Below the pieces are notes generated by a model. The model ran no database searches, was not told where the DNA came from, and worked only from the letters and a program-made list of their open reading frames with translations. A stretch of DNA of 64,000 bases, taken from NCBI RefSeq assembly GCF_021390435.2, contig NZ_JAJVCN010000004.1:1654501-1718500 (forward strand), in the 5' to 3' direction. Shown one piece after another: positions 16,867 through 24,713 of the stretch. Source of the DNA: Kibdelosporangium philippinense. Its GTDB lineage: Bacteria > Actinomycetota > Actinomycetes > Mycobacteriales > Pseudonocardiaceae. Position 1 is the first letter of the stretch; every line of letters begins with the position of its first letter. The translations under genes and the position numbers were made by a program.

Positions 16867-17166
16867 ATGGTCATCACGTTCGACGCCGAAGTGTGGGAGT
16901 GGGACGCCCGGCGAGCCGACACCTGGACTTTCGTCAGTCTCCCTGAGGATGTGTCCGAGGACATCAGGGAGCTCTCGGCCGAGCCGAGACGGGGGTTCGG
17001 CTCGGTCCGAGTGCGGGTCACGGTTGGTGGCACGTCGTGGGCGACTTCCATCTTTCCCAGCAAGGACGGCGTTTTCGTGTTACCCGTGAAGCGTGCCGTG
17101 CGCAGGGCCGAGGAGCTGGACATCGGCGACGTGGCCACCGTGACCGTGGAGTTGGTCGACTTCTAG
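16867..17166 (+). CDS. DUF1905 domain protein
   Basis: This 99-residue protein reads MVITFDAEVWEWDARRADTW at the start and contains RGFGSVRVRVTVGGTSWATS and FPSKDGVFVLPVKRAVRRAE, the hallmark DUF1905 strands. DUF1905 is a small double-psi-like beta domain of unknown function, often next to a YdeI/OmpD-like domain that is absent here. ATG 16867 is chosen because it puts the first strand at the start; ATG 16855 would add four residues. It ends overlapping the convergent membrane gene by 4 bp. Confidence 0.85.
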   Translation: MVITFDAEVWEWDARRADTWTFVSLPEDVSEDIRELSAEPRRGFGSVRVRVTVGGTSWATSIFPSKDGVFVLPVKRAVRRAEELDIGDVATVTVELVDF

Positions 17167-17519
17167 GTCCTGAGTGGACGCTTGGACTTGGTCGCGGCAA
17201 TGATCCCGCAGACCAAGGCCACGATCACGCCGCCCATTTGCAGTGCCGTGCCAAGGAAAGGCCCGAAGTCGGCCACGTTGCCCAGCCTGCCCCAGATGGA
17301 CCCTTCAACCAGGCCACCAACGAGGATGAAGGCCGGGGCGACGATGCCGACGGCGACGATCCACTTGATCCGGTCGGCCAGCGTGAGCATCAGGATGCCC
17401 GCGACGGCAAGGATGATCGGACCCGGTGGCACGTAGGGATATCCAGGAACACCCGAGATGATCTGCAGCACGATGCCCGCCGCGGCGATGAGGAGGAAGA
17501 TGCCGTTGATTCGGTTCAT
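17163..17519 (-). CDS. Small four-helix membrane protein, unknown function
   Basis: This 118-residue protein has about four hydrophobic segments (GIFLLIAAAGIVLQIIS, PIILAVAGILMLTLA, WIVAVGIVAPAFILVG, MGGVIVALVCGIIAA), which fills most of its length. No motif is recognised. ATG 17519 is used; starts at 17531 and 17585 are possible, the last lying inside the palindrome at 17573-17600. It is divergent from the histidine kinase at 17653, with the palindrome between them, suggesting control by the adjacent response regulator. Confidence 0.65.
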   Translation of the reverse strand: MNRINGIFLLIAAAGIVLQIISGVPGYPYVPPGPIILAVAGILMLTLADRIKWIVAVGIVAPAFILVGGLVEGSIWGRLGNVADFGPFLGTALQMGGVIVALVCGIIAATKSKRPLRT

Positions 17520-17572
17520 GGCCAAGAGCATGGTCCACTGAGCAGGGCCGAGGCGTCCGCTGGCGAGCGGCT

Positions 17573-17600
17573 CGGTCGTACGCAAGTTTGCGTACGACCG
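17573..17600. promoter_or_regulatory. Perfect inverted repeat (likely operator) between divergent genes
   Basis: Two perfect 13-bp arms, CGGTCGTACGCAA and TTGCGTACGACCG, are separated by GT. The site lies between the membrane protein gene and the histidine kinase gene, about 53 bp upstream of the kinase start. Its size and symmetry suit a dimeric regulator such as the NarL-type regulator at 18735. Confidence 0.65.
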
Positions 17601-17652
17601 GATACGCAGCTGGCAGCTTCTGGAGAGCCGTCACGTTTTCAACAATGGCTGC

Positions 17653-18738
17653 GTGAAAACTCGCTTCGTGGTGGCTGCGGTGATCGGCGCTGCGTTGATC
17701 GGCGCAGTGGCCGCCACCGTAGGCGCTGCTGCACTGCAGGCGGGGCGTAGCGAGCCCTTGGATGTGTGGGCTTTCCTGCTCGTCGTGGTGGCTGTTGTGA
17801 CGACCTTGGGCCTTCGTCGGACAAGGCCGGTCTTGGCGCTGGCCGTAGCCATCGTGGCGACGGGCGGCTACTTGCTCGCTGGGTATCCGTATGGGCCGAT
17901 CCAGCTATGCATGATCGTCGCGATGTTCGAGGTGGCTCGGCGGTGCTCGCTGAAGGTGTCCTTGCTTGCCTGCGGGTTGGCGGCTGTTGTCGCGTCGGCG
18001 TGCGTGGCGGCGAGGTTCAGCCGCGAGCTCGAAAGCCCGTTGCTGATGATGGCGGCCTGGATGGGCTGGGTCGTCCTGCCGTGGTCGCTTGGCGCGCTGG
18101 CCAACGCGATCGGCTCGGCCAGGGAACGCGCCCGTCAGCAGCTGGTGACCAGAGTTGCCTTGGAGGAGCGAATGAAGATCGCCGCGGACGTGCACGACAT
18201 CGCCGGGCATGGGTTCGCGCTTGTCGCGATGCAGGCCGGGGTGGCGTTACTGGTCTTCGACGAACAACCCGACCAGGCGCGCACGTCCCTCAACGCGATC
18301 AAGGAGACGTCCGCGAAAGCATTGGCAGAGCTGCGCGGCATGCTGGACGCCATCGCCATGCCGAAAGCCGCTGGTTTGACCGGATTGCCAGACCTGGTCG
18401 AGCAGGTCAGAGCCGGTGGACTACGAGTGCATGTGGAGGTGGAGCCTTTCGACCTCGCAGAGGACATCGACGCGGTCGCGTACCGGGTGGTGCAGGAGTC
18501 GCTCACCAACGTGTTGCGACACGCAGGATCGAGCAGCGCGGACGTGCGCATCGCGCAGCAGGACGACGAACTAGTGGTGCAGGTGGTGGATCGTGGCCAA
18601 GCGAAGGTGGCGCCGCGCGTGGGGCGTGGGCTGAGCGGAATGCGTCGCCGGGTGGAAGACATTGGCGGACGGCTCGAAGCAGGGCCCAGAGCAGGCGGCG
18701 GGTTCGGCGTGGTTGCCCGGCTGCCATTAGTCCGATGA
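17653..18738 (+). CDS. NarL-type sensor histidine kinase (HisKA_3)
   Basis: This 361-residue kinase has several N-terminal membrane helices (roughly the first 150 residues). The dimerisation/phosphoacceptor motif is RMKIAADVHDIAGHG with H181, and the ATPase domain has VVQESLTNVLRHA (N box) and GRGLSGMRRRVEDIGG (G box). It should autophosphorylate in response to an unknown membrane signal and phosphorylate the coupled response regulator. The GTG start follows the palindrome at 17573. Its stop overlaps the regulator start as ATGA. Confidence 0.92.
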   Translation: MKTRFVVAAVIGAALIGAVAATVGAAALQAGRSEPLDVWAFLLVVVAVVTTLGLRRTRPVLALAVAIVATGGYLLAGYPYGPIQLCMIVAMFEVARRCSLKVSLLACGLAAVVASACVAARFSRELESPLLMMAAWMGWVVLPWSLGALANAIGSARERARQQLVTRVALEERMKIAADVHDIAGHGFALVAMQAGVALLVFDEQPDQARTSLNAIKETSAKALAELRGMLDAIAMPKAAGLTGLPDLVEQVRAGGLRVHVEVEPFDLAEDIDAVAYRVVQESLTNVLRHAGSSSADVRIAQQDDELVVQVVDRGQAKVAPRVGRGLSGMRRRVEDIGGRLEAGPRAGGGFGVVARLPLVR

Positions 18739-19400
18739 TCCGGGTGGCGCTCGCGGACGACCACGAGTTGGTCCGGATGGGCCTGCGCGTGCTGATCGAC
18801 CGCGAGCCCGACATGATCGTGTCCGCCGAGGTTTCCAGTGGCCAGGAGACTTTGCAGTTGCTGCACCGGGATCCGCCGGACGTCCTGCTGCTCGACGTCC
18901 GGATGCCAGGGATGGACGGACTGGCGACCTTGCGTGAGGTGCCGGACGGCATATCCACCCGGGTGATCATCGTGACGACGTTCGAAGTGGACCAGTACAT
19001 CTTCGACGCACTCAGTTCAGGCGCCGCCGGATTCATCTTGAAAGACGCCGATCCCGGCGAACTGGTCCGCGCGATCCGCGTGGTCGCCGACGGCGATGCG
19101 TTGCTGTCCCCATCAGTTGCGAGCCGCGTCGTCGCCAGATTCAACCGCCCGACGGCCACTGTTGTCGGTCTCGATGAACTCACCGAGCGCGAATGCGAGA
19201 TCGTCGCCTGGGTCGCAACCGGTAGTTCCAACGACGAGATCGCCAAGGAGTTGGTGGTCAGTCCCGCGACCGTCCGCACACACATAGGCCGAGCCATGGT
19301 CAAACTCGGTGTCCGGACCCGCGCGCAACTCGTGGTATCCGCCATGCGTGCAGGATTGACGATTGATGCGTATCGACAAGCGCCGCGCGCCGATATATGA
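18735..19400 (+). CDS. NarL/LuxR-type response regulator
   Basis: This 221-residue regulator has an N-terminal receiver (LADDHELVRMGLR, phosphoacceptor D54 in LLLDVRMPGMDG, conserved K in GFILKDAD). The C-terminal LuxR HTH is ELTERECEIVAWVATGSSND followed by VSPATVRTHIGRAMVKLGV. ATG 18735 overlaps the kinase stop. It probably binds symmetric sites such as the one at 17573-17600. Its stop overlaps the start of a truncated Hsp70-like frame, so a gene downstream appears to have been damaged by deletion. Confidence 0.93.
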   Translation: MIRVALADDHELVRMGLRVLIDREPDMIVSAEVSSGQETLQLLHRDPPDVLLLDVRMPGMDGLATLREVPDGISTRVIIVTTFEVDQYIFDALSSGAAGFILKDADPGELVRAIRVVADGDALLSPSVASRVVARFNRPTATVVGLDELTERECEIVAWVATGSSNDEIAKELVVSPATVRTHIGRAMVKLGVRTRAQLVVSAMRAGLTIDAYRQAPRADI

Positions 19401-19856
19401 CTGTTGGGACAGATCAAGTGCTCGCCGCGGCTGGACTGGTGAACAAGCTGGAACTGGAGAAGCTGATCCGCGGCGACGGAGTGGAACCAGGCTTGGTCGA
19501 CGCGGTCGACCTGGTCGTGCAGTCCTTGTCGACTGCGCCACCTGGACCGCCGCTCGCGGGCGTGTTCCTAGTTGGAGGATCCTCCCGGATCCCATTGCTC
19601 GGAACCCTTGTCGTAGAACGAATCGGCCAAATCCCTTTGAAACATGGCGATCCGACAACCGCCGTTGCCGACAACCGCCGTTGCCGACGGCCCCGCACGA
19701 CACGCTTTGGCCGCAGTACAACCCGTGCAGTACTGGGCCTCGCCACCACCGCAGCCGCCGCCACCAGCGCGGAGCGCGGTGGTGGCGGCTGTCGTGATCA
19801 CCCTCTTCGTCATCCTGGCGCCACTAGCGGTTTTCGCGGAACTGTCCACCTATTGA
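19397..19856 (+). pseudogene. Truncated Hsp70/actin-like ATPase with C-terminal membrane anchor, frameshifted
   Basis: The reading frame contains GVFLVGGSSRIPLLGTLVVE, the late phosphate/adenosine motif of Hsp70 (DnaK-like) ATPases, and the DPTTAVAD block that follows. The first two-thirds of an Hsp70 domain are missing. A 16-bp tandem duplication at 19655-19686 throws the frame; removing one copy restores DPTTAVADGPARHALAAVQP, then a proline-rich linker and a membrane helix AVVAAVVITLFVILAPLAVF ending at 19856. A membrane-anchored Hsp70-like protein was therefore probably encoded here. It is now a pseudogene fused to the regulator by a start/stop overlap. Confidence 0.75.
19655..19686 (+). 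repeat. 16-bp perfect tandem duplication
   Basis: Two copies of ACAACCGCCGTTGCCG lie head to tail. Sixteen is not a multiple of three, so the duplication shifts the frame of the Hsp70-like remnant. It is a slipped-strand event within an otherwise readable gene. Confidence 0.9.
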
Positions 19857-20680
19857 ATGCCCCAGAACCGCGCGATTTCCGCGGCCGCGCATACGCCAAC
19901 GTCGAGTATGTACGGCCCAGCACGGCCACACCCAGGAGCGACAGGCTGCCCATGCCCCATCCCTTGAATGGTACGGGTCTCCACGCGAGCGCCCACGTTC
20001 GTCCACTGCTCCGAACTTTCCCGCAGATTCGCCGGGGCCACAGTGTAGTCAGCAGTACCGTGCCAAATGCTGACACCAGGGCGGACAACCGTGGAACTCG
20101 CTGCGCGCACCTTGTCACCCCATTGCTGTGGCGTGAGGTTCAGGCCGGGATTCATGCAGGTGAAAGCCTCGAAAATGGCGGCAGCGCACCCATAGGGAAT
20201 CCCAGCGACCACACCACCACCCGCGAACAAATCGGGATACTTCGCCAGCATCACCGACGTCATCGCGCCACCCGCGGACAACCCGGTCACGTAAACCCGC
20301 CGCGGGTCCGCATTGGTGTCGGCGATGGCACGGCGCGCCATCTGCGCAATGGATTCAGCCTCGTTGGAACCGCTGGCCTGGAACCAGTTGAAGCACTTGT
20401 TGATGTTGTTGCCAGTAGTTTGTTGCGGGAGAACAAGAGTGAACTTCAACGAATCGGCAAGCCCGGTCCAGCCCGCATTGTGGCTGTAGCTCGCATCCTG
20501 GGTACACCCGTGGAGTGCGACGACGACCGGTTGCCCGGCGGCCAGTCCATCGGGTACGTATTCGAACATCTGCAACGCGCCAGGATTGCTACCGAATCCG
20601 GTAACTGGCCTGAGTTCAGCGGCATTGGCCGGTGCTGCCAGGAATGTCAGGGCCAGCAGCACGGCGGAGAAAACCTTCAC
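19850..20680 (-). CDS. Secreted PHB depolymerase/esterase-family alpha/beta hydrolase
   Basis: This 276-residue protein begins with a signal peptide (KVFSAVLLALTFLAAPANA). It has the esterase PHB depolymerase motifs VVVALHGCTQD (oxyanion region), GLSAGGAMTSVM (nucleophile serine) and HGTADYTVAP (acid), with the histidine in GMGHGQPV. Known relatives degrade polyhydroxybutyrate or cleave feruloyl/acetyl esters of plant polymers outside the cell. GTG 20680 is chosen because AAGGAGG lies five bases upstream, although a longer frame reaches 20794. It is divergent from another secreted hydrolase at 20823, so the two may share a promoter region and function. Confidence 0.87.
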   Translation of the reverse strand: MKVFSAVLLALTFLAAPANAAELRPVTGFGSNPGALQMFEYVPDGLAAGQPVVVALHGCTQDASYSHNAGWTGLADSLKFTLVLPQQTTGNNINKCFNWFQASGSNEAESIAQMARRAIADTNADPRRVYVTGLSAGGAMTSVMLAKYPDLFAGGGVVAGIPYGCAAAIFEAFTCMNPGLNLTPQQWGDKVRAASSTVVRPGVSIWHGTADYTVAPANLRESSEQWTNVGARVETRTIQGMGHGQPVAPGCGRAGPYILDVGVCAAAEIARFWGIQ

Positions 20681-20822
20681 GACCACCTCCTTGTGACCGT
20701 TCGTGAATCGAAGGTAAGTCGCCTGGTGAGATGTGCCCACGTTGCCAGCCACCACAATGTCGTAGCCGTTTGTGTGGCCGCAACGGATACCCACACAAGC
20801 ACTGGTGACCTACGGTCCGCCC

Positions 20823-22058
20823 ATGCGCATCCTCCTGGTCCTCGCCCTCCTCACGGTCACCCCCGCCGCAGCGCACGCGAGCACCTGCGCACCGGTCGCC
20901 GTTCCCGGCGCGGCCTACGCGAAACAGTCCTGTTTGGACGACCTCACCACAACAGGAACGCTGCGCACGGGCCACACGGTCCAAGCCGACTGGGCTGGTC
21001 TGACCTCAGCGGGATTCCCGTTGGTGAGCGCGGTTCCCGGAATCCAGGTCGACGGGTATTTCCCAGATACCTCGAAGACCAACACAACGCATGGCTGGAA
21101 CCACGATTCCAAGTTCGTCCTCAGACTCCCATCCCGCTGGAACGGGGGATTGGTGGTATCCGGCTCGCCGGGAGTCCGCCGCCAGTACGCGAACGACCGC
21201 GCGATCGGCGACCAAGCGATAGCTTCCGGACACGCATTTGCCGCAACAGACAAGGGAAACACCGGAGCCGACTTTTTCACCGACGGCCACCGCCCTGCAG
21301 ACGCGTTGGTCGAGTGGAATATGCGGGTAACTCAACTGACCGTGGCATCGAAGCTGGCCTTGGCACTCCACTATGGACGCAGTCCGAACAGGACGATCGT
21401 CGCAGGCATCTCCAACGGCGGTTACCTTGTCCGGTGGCAACTGGAAAACGCGCCATGGCTGTACGACGGCGGCGTCGACTGGGAAGGAACCCTGTGGAAC
21501 CAAGACGACAACCTGCTGACGTTCCTCCCGCCCGCGATCCGAGGCGAACCCCTGGCGGCAGGCTTCGACCCCGCATCGGAATTCCTTTGGCTGTACCACA
21601 AACAGGTCTACTGGGACCTCACCCAACGGATCTACCGGACAGAACTCGACCCCAGCTACAACGGTCCGGAAGCTGACTACGACTACGCATCCCGGCCGAG
21701 AGCAGTCCATCAAGCAGTTTCCCGAATTTCACTGACCGGCCGAATTGGCAAGCCACTTCTGACGTTGCATGGGACCTTGGATGCCTTGCTGCCGATCAGC
21801 CGGGATTCCGATGTGTACAACCAGATGATCGCCAGCCAGGGTCGGGCGCATCTCCAGCGTTACTACCGGATCGAGGGCGGCAACCACGTCGACGGACTCT
21901 ACGACGCTTACCCAGACTTGTTGCGCCCCATCGCACCCTGCTTCACAACAGCATTCCACGCACTGGAAGATTGGCTCAAGGGCGCCCAACCACCGCCGTC
22001 GGCCACCATCCCACGCCCGACCGGCACGGATCTTGCGACCACGTGCGCGCTCAAATAA
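20823..22058 (+). CDS. Secreted alpha/beta hydrolase (tannase/3-hydroxybutyrate-oligomer hydrolase type)
   Basis: This 411-residue exported hydrolase has a signal peptide (RILLVLALLTVTPAAAHA). It carries TIVAGISNGGYLVRW with the nucleophile serine in GISNG, an acidic loop LLTLHGTLDALLPI, and the histidine in RIEGGNHVDGLYDAYP. Early WNHDSKFVLRLPSRWNGGLV resembles tannase/feruloyl esterase-like and hydroxybutyrate-oligomer hydrolases. Together with the adjacent PHB-depolymerase-type enzyme, it may process polyester or oligomers outside the cell; the substrate is uncertain. ATG 20823 places the signal peptide at the start. Confidence 0.75.
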   Translation: MRILLVLALLTVTPAAAHASTCAPVAVPGAAYAKQSCLDDLTTTGTLRTGHTVQADWAGLTSAGFPLVSAVPGIQVDGYFPDTSKTNTTHGWNHDSKFVLRLPSRWNGGLVVSGSPGVRRQYANDRAIGDQAIASGHAFAATDKGNTGADFFTDGHRPADALVEWNMRVTQLTVASKLALALHYGRSPNRTIVAGISNGGYLVRWQLENAPWLYDGGVDWEGTLWNQDDNLLTFLPPAIRGEPLAAGFDPASEFLWLYHKQVYWDLTQRIYRTELDPSYNGPEADYDYASRPRAVHQAVSRISLTGRIGKPLLTLHGTLDALLPISRDSDVYNQMIASQGRAHLQRYYRIEGGNHVDGLYDAYPDLLRPIAPCFTTAFHALEDWLKGAQPPPSATIPRPTGTDLATTCALK

Positions 22059-22060
22059 AC

Positions 22061-22089
22061 CTTGACTTCAAGCAAACTTCAACGTCAAG
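22061..22089 (+). promoter_or_regulatory. Possible MerR-type operator/promoter of the MBL gene
   Basis: CTTGAC at 22061 and GTCAAG at 22084 are inverted arms spanning a 29-bp site 10 bp before the MBL start, with an internal CTTCAAG/CTTCAA symmetry. Extended palindromes with TTGAC near the -35 position are typical of MerR-family control. No MerR gene lies next to it, so the assignment is tentative. Confidence 0.35.
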
Positions 22090-22098
22090 ACTGACTAC

Positions 22099-22908
22099 AT
22101 GACAATCTGGATCTGTGCGACGTGCGGAGTGGAACACCCAGAAGCCGCTGAACCCCCGAAATCCTGCCTGATCTGCGAAGACGAGCGCCAATGGGTCCCG
22201 GAGGAAGGCCAAATCTGGACAACCATCGAAGAACAGAACGAAGGCGACCACACACTCCTGCACCACAACCCAGAACCAGGGCTGCACCAGCTCAACCGGG
22301 AACCCGCCCTCGGTATCGGGCAATGGTCCTATCTGGTCCAGACCTCAGCGGGAAACCTCCTCTGGGACGCGCCGAACCACCTTGACCCTGCCATGGCCGA
22401 CAAAATCGAAGAACTCGGCGGAGTGGCGGTGATCGCGGCCAGCCACCCGCACATGTTCGGCTCACAAGTCTCCTGGAGCCACAGGTTCGGCAACGTCCCG
22501 GTCCTCGTCCACGCCGCCGACCGCCACTGGGTGCAGCGGGAAGACGCCGTCATCCGGGAATGGAAGGACACCGAACAGATCCTGCCGGGCATCACCCTCG
22601 TCACCGCGGGCGGGCACTTCCCGGGAGCGGCGGTCGCCCACATCGAAACGGGCGCGCTGCTCGCGGGCGACACTATTGTCCCGGTCCAGGACACCGGCTG
22701 GGTGTCGTTCATGCGCAGCTACCCCAACAAGATCCCGCTCTCGGCAGGCCTCGTCCAGCAGATTGTCGACCGGATCGAGCCGTATGAGTTCGAGCGCCTG
22801 TACTGGCTTGCCGACGCCAAGCGGGTCGACGATGCCACAACCGCGGTCAAACGCTCGGCGCGCCGCTATATCGCCTGGGTGAGCGGCGAAAACGACCACC
22901 TCGGGTAG
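22099..22908 (+). CDS. MBL-fold hydrolase-like protein with N-terminal zinc ribbon
   Basis: This 269-residue protein begins with a rubredoxin-like ribbon (C6, C9, C23, C26 in CATCG and CLICE). A metallo-beta-lactamase fold follows, but the usual HxHxDH motif reads HPHMFG (H116, H118), so the Asp and His of the DH pair are replaced by F and G. GGHFPGAAVAH (H173) and LAGDT (D191) are kept. At most one metal site may be intact. The family is widespread in actinobacteria and often described as MBL metallo-hydrolase of unknown substrate. A possible MerR-type site precedes the ATG. Confidence 0.8.
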   Translation: MTIWICATCGVEHPEAAEPPKSCLICEDERQWVPEEGQIWTTIEEQNEGDHTLLHHNPEPGLHQLNREPALGIGQWSYLVQTSAGNLLWDAPNHLDPAMADKIEELGGVAVIAASHPHMFGSQVSWSHRFGNVPVLVHAADRHWVQREDAVIREWKDTEQILPGITLVTAGGHFPGAAVAHIETGALLAGDTIVPVQDTGWVSFMRSYPNKIPLSAGLVQQIVDRIEPYEFERLYWLADAKRVDDATTAVKRSARRYIAWVSGENDHLG

Positions 22909-22920
22909 AGGAAGTGGCAG

Positions 22921-24051
22921 GTGACGGCCGCGAAGGGAACTATGGGCAGCATGATCCTGTCGTTCCCGTACCGCGGCGGCCTGTCGTGGCCGTTACGGCT
23001 GGTCCGGCTGGCGGGCTTGGTGGTGCTGATCCTCTCGCTGCTCCCGGATCCCAGCTGGTCCCCGTGGCAGACTGGGCTGCTCACGGCGGTAAGCGTGGGG
23101 TGGCTGCTGTGGCTGTTCGCTGACTGGCTCACGATGCCCTGGCAGACAGCCGTGCTCCTGCTGATCGGCCTCGCCGGTGGAGTGCTGACGGGACTGAGCC
23201 CACACGGCGTCGCCATCGCGTTTCCTGCGGTTGCTTTGCTAGACGCCGCGACTCGCCTGCGTACGCGGTACAGCCTGCCGATCACCGCGGCGGTCGTGGC
23301 GTCGACGGTCGCTTTCGACAGCTGGGACCGCGTCCTGGAACACGGCTTGATCCTGCTCGCGGCGGCACTCGTTGGCGCACTTCGGTGGCAGCACTTGCAG
23401 CGGGTCGAACAGGCTGATCTGCTGCAAACCCAAGTCCAGCGCGCGGCGGTGTTGGCCGAGCGAACAAGGATCGCGCGCGAGCTGCACGATGTCCAGGCGC
23501 ACGCGCTCGCGGCGTTGTCCGTGCAGCTGAAGGTTATCGATGCGCTCGTCGAGGACGGCGCCTCGGCCAACCGGATTCGCGAGTTCGTCAATCGTGCCGA
23601 GCAACTGACCCGCGAAGGTCTAATTGAGACCAGACGGGCGATTCTGGCGCTGCGCGGGGAAGTTCTGCCGATCGACGACCTGCTTGACAGCCTGGCCAAG
23701 GTGTACACCGACCGCGACGGCAACAACGCGTCGCTCGTCGTCACCGGCAGCCATGCCACATTGCCGACAGAAACCACCATGGTGCTTTATCGGGCGGCGC
23801 AGGAGGCGTTGACCAACATCCGCAAGCACGCCGGGAACAGCCCAGTGACAGTGAAACTCGACTACGCGGGAAATGCGGTTTCGCTGACTGTCCTCAATGA
23901 ACTGATTCCGCACGAATCCGACCTGGCCTCGGTCGGTGCAGGATATGGCTTGCCGGGCCTGCGGGAGCGCGTTGACGCCGTTGATGGCACGCTAACCGCA
24001 GGGCCGAAGGGCGGGATCTGGGAACTGGGCGTCAGGATACCGATATGGTGA
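22921..24051 (+). CDS. NarL-type sensor histidine kinase (second system)
   Basis: This 376-residue kinase has five or so hydrophobic segments in the first 150 residues. The HisKA_3 motif is TRIARELHDVQAH with H189, followed by VLYRAAQEALTNIRKHAG (N box) and GAGYGLPGLRERVDAV (G box). GTG 22921 is preceded by AGAGGAAG; ATG 22942 or 22951 would shorten the N-terminus. It ends in an overlap with the response regulator. The signal is unknown. Two such pairs within 5 kb suggests parallel sensing systems rather than one duplicated recently, since the sequences differ widely. Confidence 0.9.
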   Translation: MTAAKGTMGSMILSFPYRGGLSWPLRLVRLAGLVVLILSLLPDPSWSPWQTGLLTAVSVGWLLWLFADWLTMPWQTAVLLLIGLAGGVLTGLSPHGVAIAFPAVALLDAATRLRTRYSLPITAAVVASTVAFDSWDRVLEHGLILLAAALVGALRWQHLQRVEQADLLQTQVQRAAVLAERTRIARELHDVQAHALAALSVQLKVIDALVEDGASANRIREFVNRAEQLTREGLIETRRAILALRGEVLPIDDLLDSLAKVYTDRDGNNASLVVTGSHATLPTETTMVLYRAAQEALTNIRKHAGNSPVTVKLDYAGNAVSLTVLNELIPHESDLASVGAGYGLPGLRERVDAVDGTLTAGPKGGIWELGVRIPIW

Positions 24052-24659
24052 GAGTGGCCATCGCCGACGATCATCCCGTGGTCCGTGACGGCCTTGGGCT
24101 GCTGATGGACATGCTGCCGGACGTCGAACTTGTCGGAGTGGCCGCGACCGGGCTGGAAATCGTCGCACTGGCCGACGCCCGCGAAATCGACGTGATCCTG
24201 ATGGACCTGCGGATGCCCAAGCTCGGCGGCGTCGAGGCAATCCGGAAGATCCGGGCTCGGCACCCGGACATCAAGGTTGTCGTGCTGACCACGTATGCCG
24301 ACGATGTGGCCGAGATTGCGGACGCTTACGAGGCGGGCGCGGTCGATATCCTGACGAAAGACGCTGACCGCAAGGATATTCACGCGGCGGTCGTGGCCGC
24401 GTTCAAGGGCCTGGTATCGCCGAGGATCGTGCGGCGACGGGAAAATCGTGCGCCAGATGGGCTGACGGCCCGCGAGGTCGATGTGCTGCGGCTGATCGCG
24501 GCAGGCAAGTCCAACTCGGAAATCATCGCGCAATTGGGCGTGAGCGAGGCGACGATCAAAACGCACATCAACCGGATCTTCGCGAAGACCGAGAGCGAGC
24601 ATCGGGCGCAAGCCGTGCGATACGCCTACCGGCACGGGTTGGCGTCGAGCGACGAATAA
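24045..24659 (+). CDS. NarL/LuxR-type response regulator (second system)
   Basis: This 204-residue regulator has a receiver domain (IADDHPVVRDGLG, phosphoacceptor D54 in LMDLRMPKLGG, K in DILTKDAD). The LuxR HTH is GLTAREVDVLRLIAAGKSNS followed by VSEATIKTHINRIF. ATG 24045 (or GTG 24048) overlaps the kinase stop. Likely targets are the next gene (membrane protein, 24714) or its own operon. An imperfect palindrome GTCAACCCTGGGTTTGAC lies just after its stop, upstream of that gene. Confidence 0.92.
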   Translation: MVRVAIADDHPVVRDGLGLLMDMLPDVELVGVAATGLEIVALADAREIDVILMDLRMPKLGGVEAIRKIRARHPDIKVVVLTTYADDVAEIADAYEAGAVDILTKDADRKDIHAAVVAAFKGLVSPRIVRRRENRAPDGLTAREVDVLRLIAAGKSNSEIIAQLGVSEATIKTHINRIFAKTESEHRAQAVRYAYRHGLASSDE

Positions 24660-24713
24660 GAGTCAACCCTGGGTTTGACGCCCGCTGCCGTTTGCCTTCC
24701 TAGCGTTGACCGT

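Noticed and set aside
19397..21676. A single 759-residue open frame on the plus strand
   Set aside because: Only the first 90 codons show homology (Hsp70); the rest is antisense to the PHB-depolymerase-type gene and overlaps another secreted hydrolase.
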